DNA of 11,274 nt from assembly GCA_023426265.1 (NCBI GenBank), contig JAFABA010000187.1, forward strand, positions 1 to 11,274. The letters are read 5' to 3'. Positions 10,085-11,274 of the stretch are shown here, in pieces. The notes under the pieces are model-generated. The model did not search any database. It was not told the DNA's origin and was given only the letters and a program-made list of their open reading frames with translations. The position numbers were made by a program, and so were the translations under genes. The stretch is from Bacillota bacterium. GTDB taxonomy: Bacteria; Bacillota; Clostridia; Christensenellales; CAG-138. Each line of letters opens with the position of its first letter. Positions within the stretch are counted from its first letter, which is position 1.

Positions 10085-11274
10085 ATGAAATTGCCTTTGA
10101 AATGGCTCAAGGAATATATCGAATACGACGTGACCCATGAGGAATTCGTAGAAAAAATGATGTGGCGCGGCTTTGAGGTGGCGGATGTGCTGCCCGAACT
10201 GCCGGACGTTTCCGGCGTCGTGGCCGGCCGGGTACTGAAGGTGGAGGAGCATCCCAATGCGGAAAAGCTGCACATCTGCACCGTAGACGCGGGCGAAGGG
10301 AATTTGCGCACCATCGTCTGCGGCGCGCCCAACGTATACGAAGGCATGGTAGCCCCCGTGGCGCTGCCAGGTGCTACGCTGCCCGGCGGAATTACCATTT
10401 CTCCCACCGTCATGCGCGGGGTGGAAAGCGCGGGCATGCTGTGCTCCGGCAAAGAACTGGGATTGACGGATGCGGATTACCCCGGCAGCGAGGTGCACGG
10501 GCTGCTGGATATCCAGGGTGAACACATACCCGGCGAGCCCATTGATGCGGCGCTGGGCTTAAATGACGTGGTATTCAACATCGAGCTCACGCCCAACCGG
10601 CCGGATTGCCAGAGCATTATAGGTATCTGCCGGGAGGTGGCAGCGGCGCTCGACAAGCCTTTCCAAGAGCCCGCCATCAAGTCGGTCAAGGGCGAAGGCC
10701 GTGCAGAGGAGTACGCGAAAGTGACGGTGCTGAACACCGAGCTTTGCTCGCGCTACGCCGCGCGCGTGGTGACGGATATCGTAATAGAGCCTTCCCCCGC
10801 CTGGATGCAGAAGAAGCTTCGGAGCGTGGGTCTCAGGCCCATCAATAACATCGTGGACATCACCAATTACGTGATGATCGAATACGGCCATCCCATGCAC
10901 GCGTTTGACCTCGCCTGCGTAGCGGACGCGCACATCGTCGTAAGAAACGCCTACGAAAACGAAACCGTACGGACGCTCGATAGCAAAGACCGGCCCGTGG
11001 ACCCCTCCATGCTGCTCATCGCGGACCCGCAGAAGGGCGTGGGCATCGCGGGCGTCATGGGCGGCGAGAATTCCGAAATCAAGCCGGAAACCAAGGCCGT
11101 GCTGTTTGAAAGCGCCGTGTTCAAAAACAGCAACATCCGCGCCACCGCGAGAAAACTCAGGCACATGACGGACGCCGCCGCCCGCTTTATCAAGGGCGTG
11201 GAGCCGGTGAACGCCGGGCTGGCGCTAAAGCGCGCCATCGAGCTGGTGGAGGAATTAAAGGCCGGGCGCGTCAT
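10085..11274 (+). CDS. pheT: Phenylalanyl-tRNA synthetase beta subunit, 3'-truncated by the window edge
   Basis: The frame is open for 396 complete codons and runs off the end; the full protein is usually about 800 residues. The N-terminus MKLPLKWLKEYI is typical. The OB-fold tRNA-binding module (about 40-150) shows EEHPNAEKLHICTVDAG and IVCGAPN. The linker NIELTPNRPDCQSI (165-178) leads into the B3/B4 editing domain, with LRPINNIVDITNYVM and GHPMHAFDL (about 250-275) and IAGVMGGENSEI (321-332). The last visible part, ATARKLRHMTDAAARFIKGV, corresponds to the conserved RF.KGVDP region. AAGGAGG (10070-10076) supports the ATG. The beta subunit assists catalysis, hydrolyses mischarged Tyr-tRNA-Phe and binds the tRNA. 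It is expressed with pheS through the T-box. Confidence 0.95.
   Translation, partial: MKLPLKWLKEYIEYDVTHEEFVEKMMWRGFEVADVLPELPDVSGVVAGRVLKVEEHPNAEKLHICTVDAGEGNLRTIVCGAPNVYEGMVAPVALPGATLPGGITISPTVMRGVESAGMLCSGKELGLTDADYPGSEVHGLLDIQGEHIPGEPIDAALGLNDVVFNIELTPNRPDCQSIIGICREVAAALDKPFQEPAIKSVKGEGRAEEYAKVTVLNTELCSRYAARVVTDIVIEPSPAWMQKKLRSVGLRPINNIVDITNYVMIEYGHPMHAFDLACVADAHIVVRNAYENETVRTLDSKDRPVDPSMLLIADPQKGVGIAGVMGGENSEIKPETKAVLFESAVFKNSNIRATARKLRHMTDAAARFIKGVEPVNAGLALKRAIELVEELKAGRV

Noticed and set aside
9260..10525. 421-codon minus-strand open frame opposite pheS and pheT
   Set aside because: His/Ala/Gly-rich translation with no domain; a shadow of pheS/pheT codon bias.
1..11274. CRISPR array, tRNA/rRNA genes, prophage or transposase genes
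   Set aside because: No regularly spaced repeats, no tRNA cloverleaf and no integrase or transposase motifs were seen on either strand.

Overview
The window reads as the chromosome of a Gram-positive Bacillota of class Clostridia. The signs are ribosomal and pheST genes with consensus Shine-Dalgarno sites, an L10 leader, a T-box in front of pheST, an ECF sigma/anti-sigma pair, lipoproteins with Pro/Thr linkers, and a secreted serpin of the kind known from gut clostridia. The GC-rich codon use and an interspersed repeat of a style I recall from gut Oscillospirales/Christensenellales point that way, but I cannot fix the genus.

Positions 1-3500 hold the universal information-processing block on the + strand: rpmG (5' end outside the window), secE, nusG, rplK, rplA, rplJ and rplL. 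Two autogenous control regions are visible. A short stem-loop before rplK copies the L1 site of 23S rRNA. Before rplJ there is a sigma-A promoter, an L10 leader and an attenuator. The block ends at a strong terminator directly after rplL; the usual rpoB-rpoC do not follow.

Positions 3453-3846 carry no gene. They hold the rplL terminator, further hairpins, an interspersed repeat with 15-bp inverted arms, and a bidirectional terminator shared with the next gene.

Positions 3847-7740 are an accessory, envelope-oriented region. A small PepSY-like lipoprotein (- strand) is divergent from a serpin lipoprotein (+). The serpin is followed by an ECF sigma factor, an overlapping single-pass anti-sigma candidate and a small ACT-domain protein. 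The serpin is preceded by a near-perfect ECF-type promoter, GGAACC-N16-CGTATAA, so the sigma factor downstream is the obvious candidate to drive it. This gives a compact hypothesis: an envelope signal releases the sigma factor, which induces a surface protease inhibitor.

Positions 7830-8519 (- strand) encode a beta-class DNA methyltransferase with no restriction enzyme nearby. It converges on the ACT gene across a spacer rich in palindromes.

Positions 8520-9043 are non-coding. They contain the methyltransferase promoter, a stretch (8601-8703) in which I see nothing, a + strand promoter, and a complete T-box leader whose antiterminator and terminator share the same bases. It controls pheS and pheT (10085 to the window edge, incomplete), the two subunits of phenylalanyl-tRNA synthetase.
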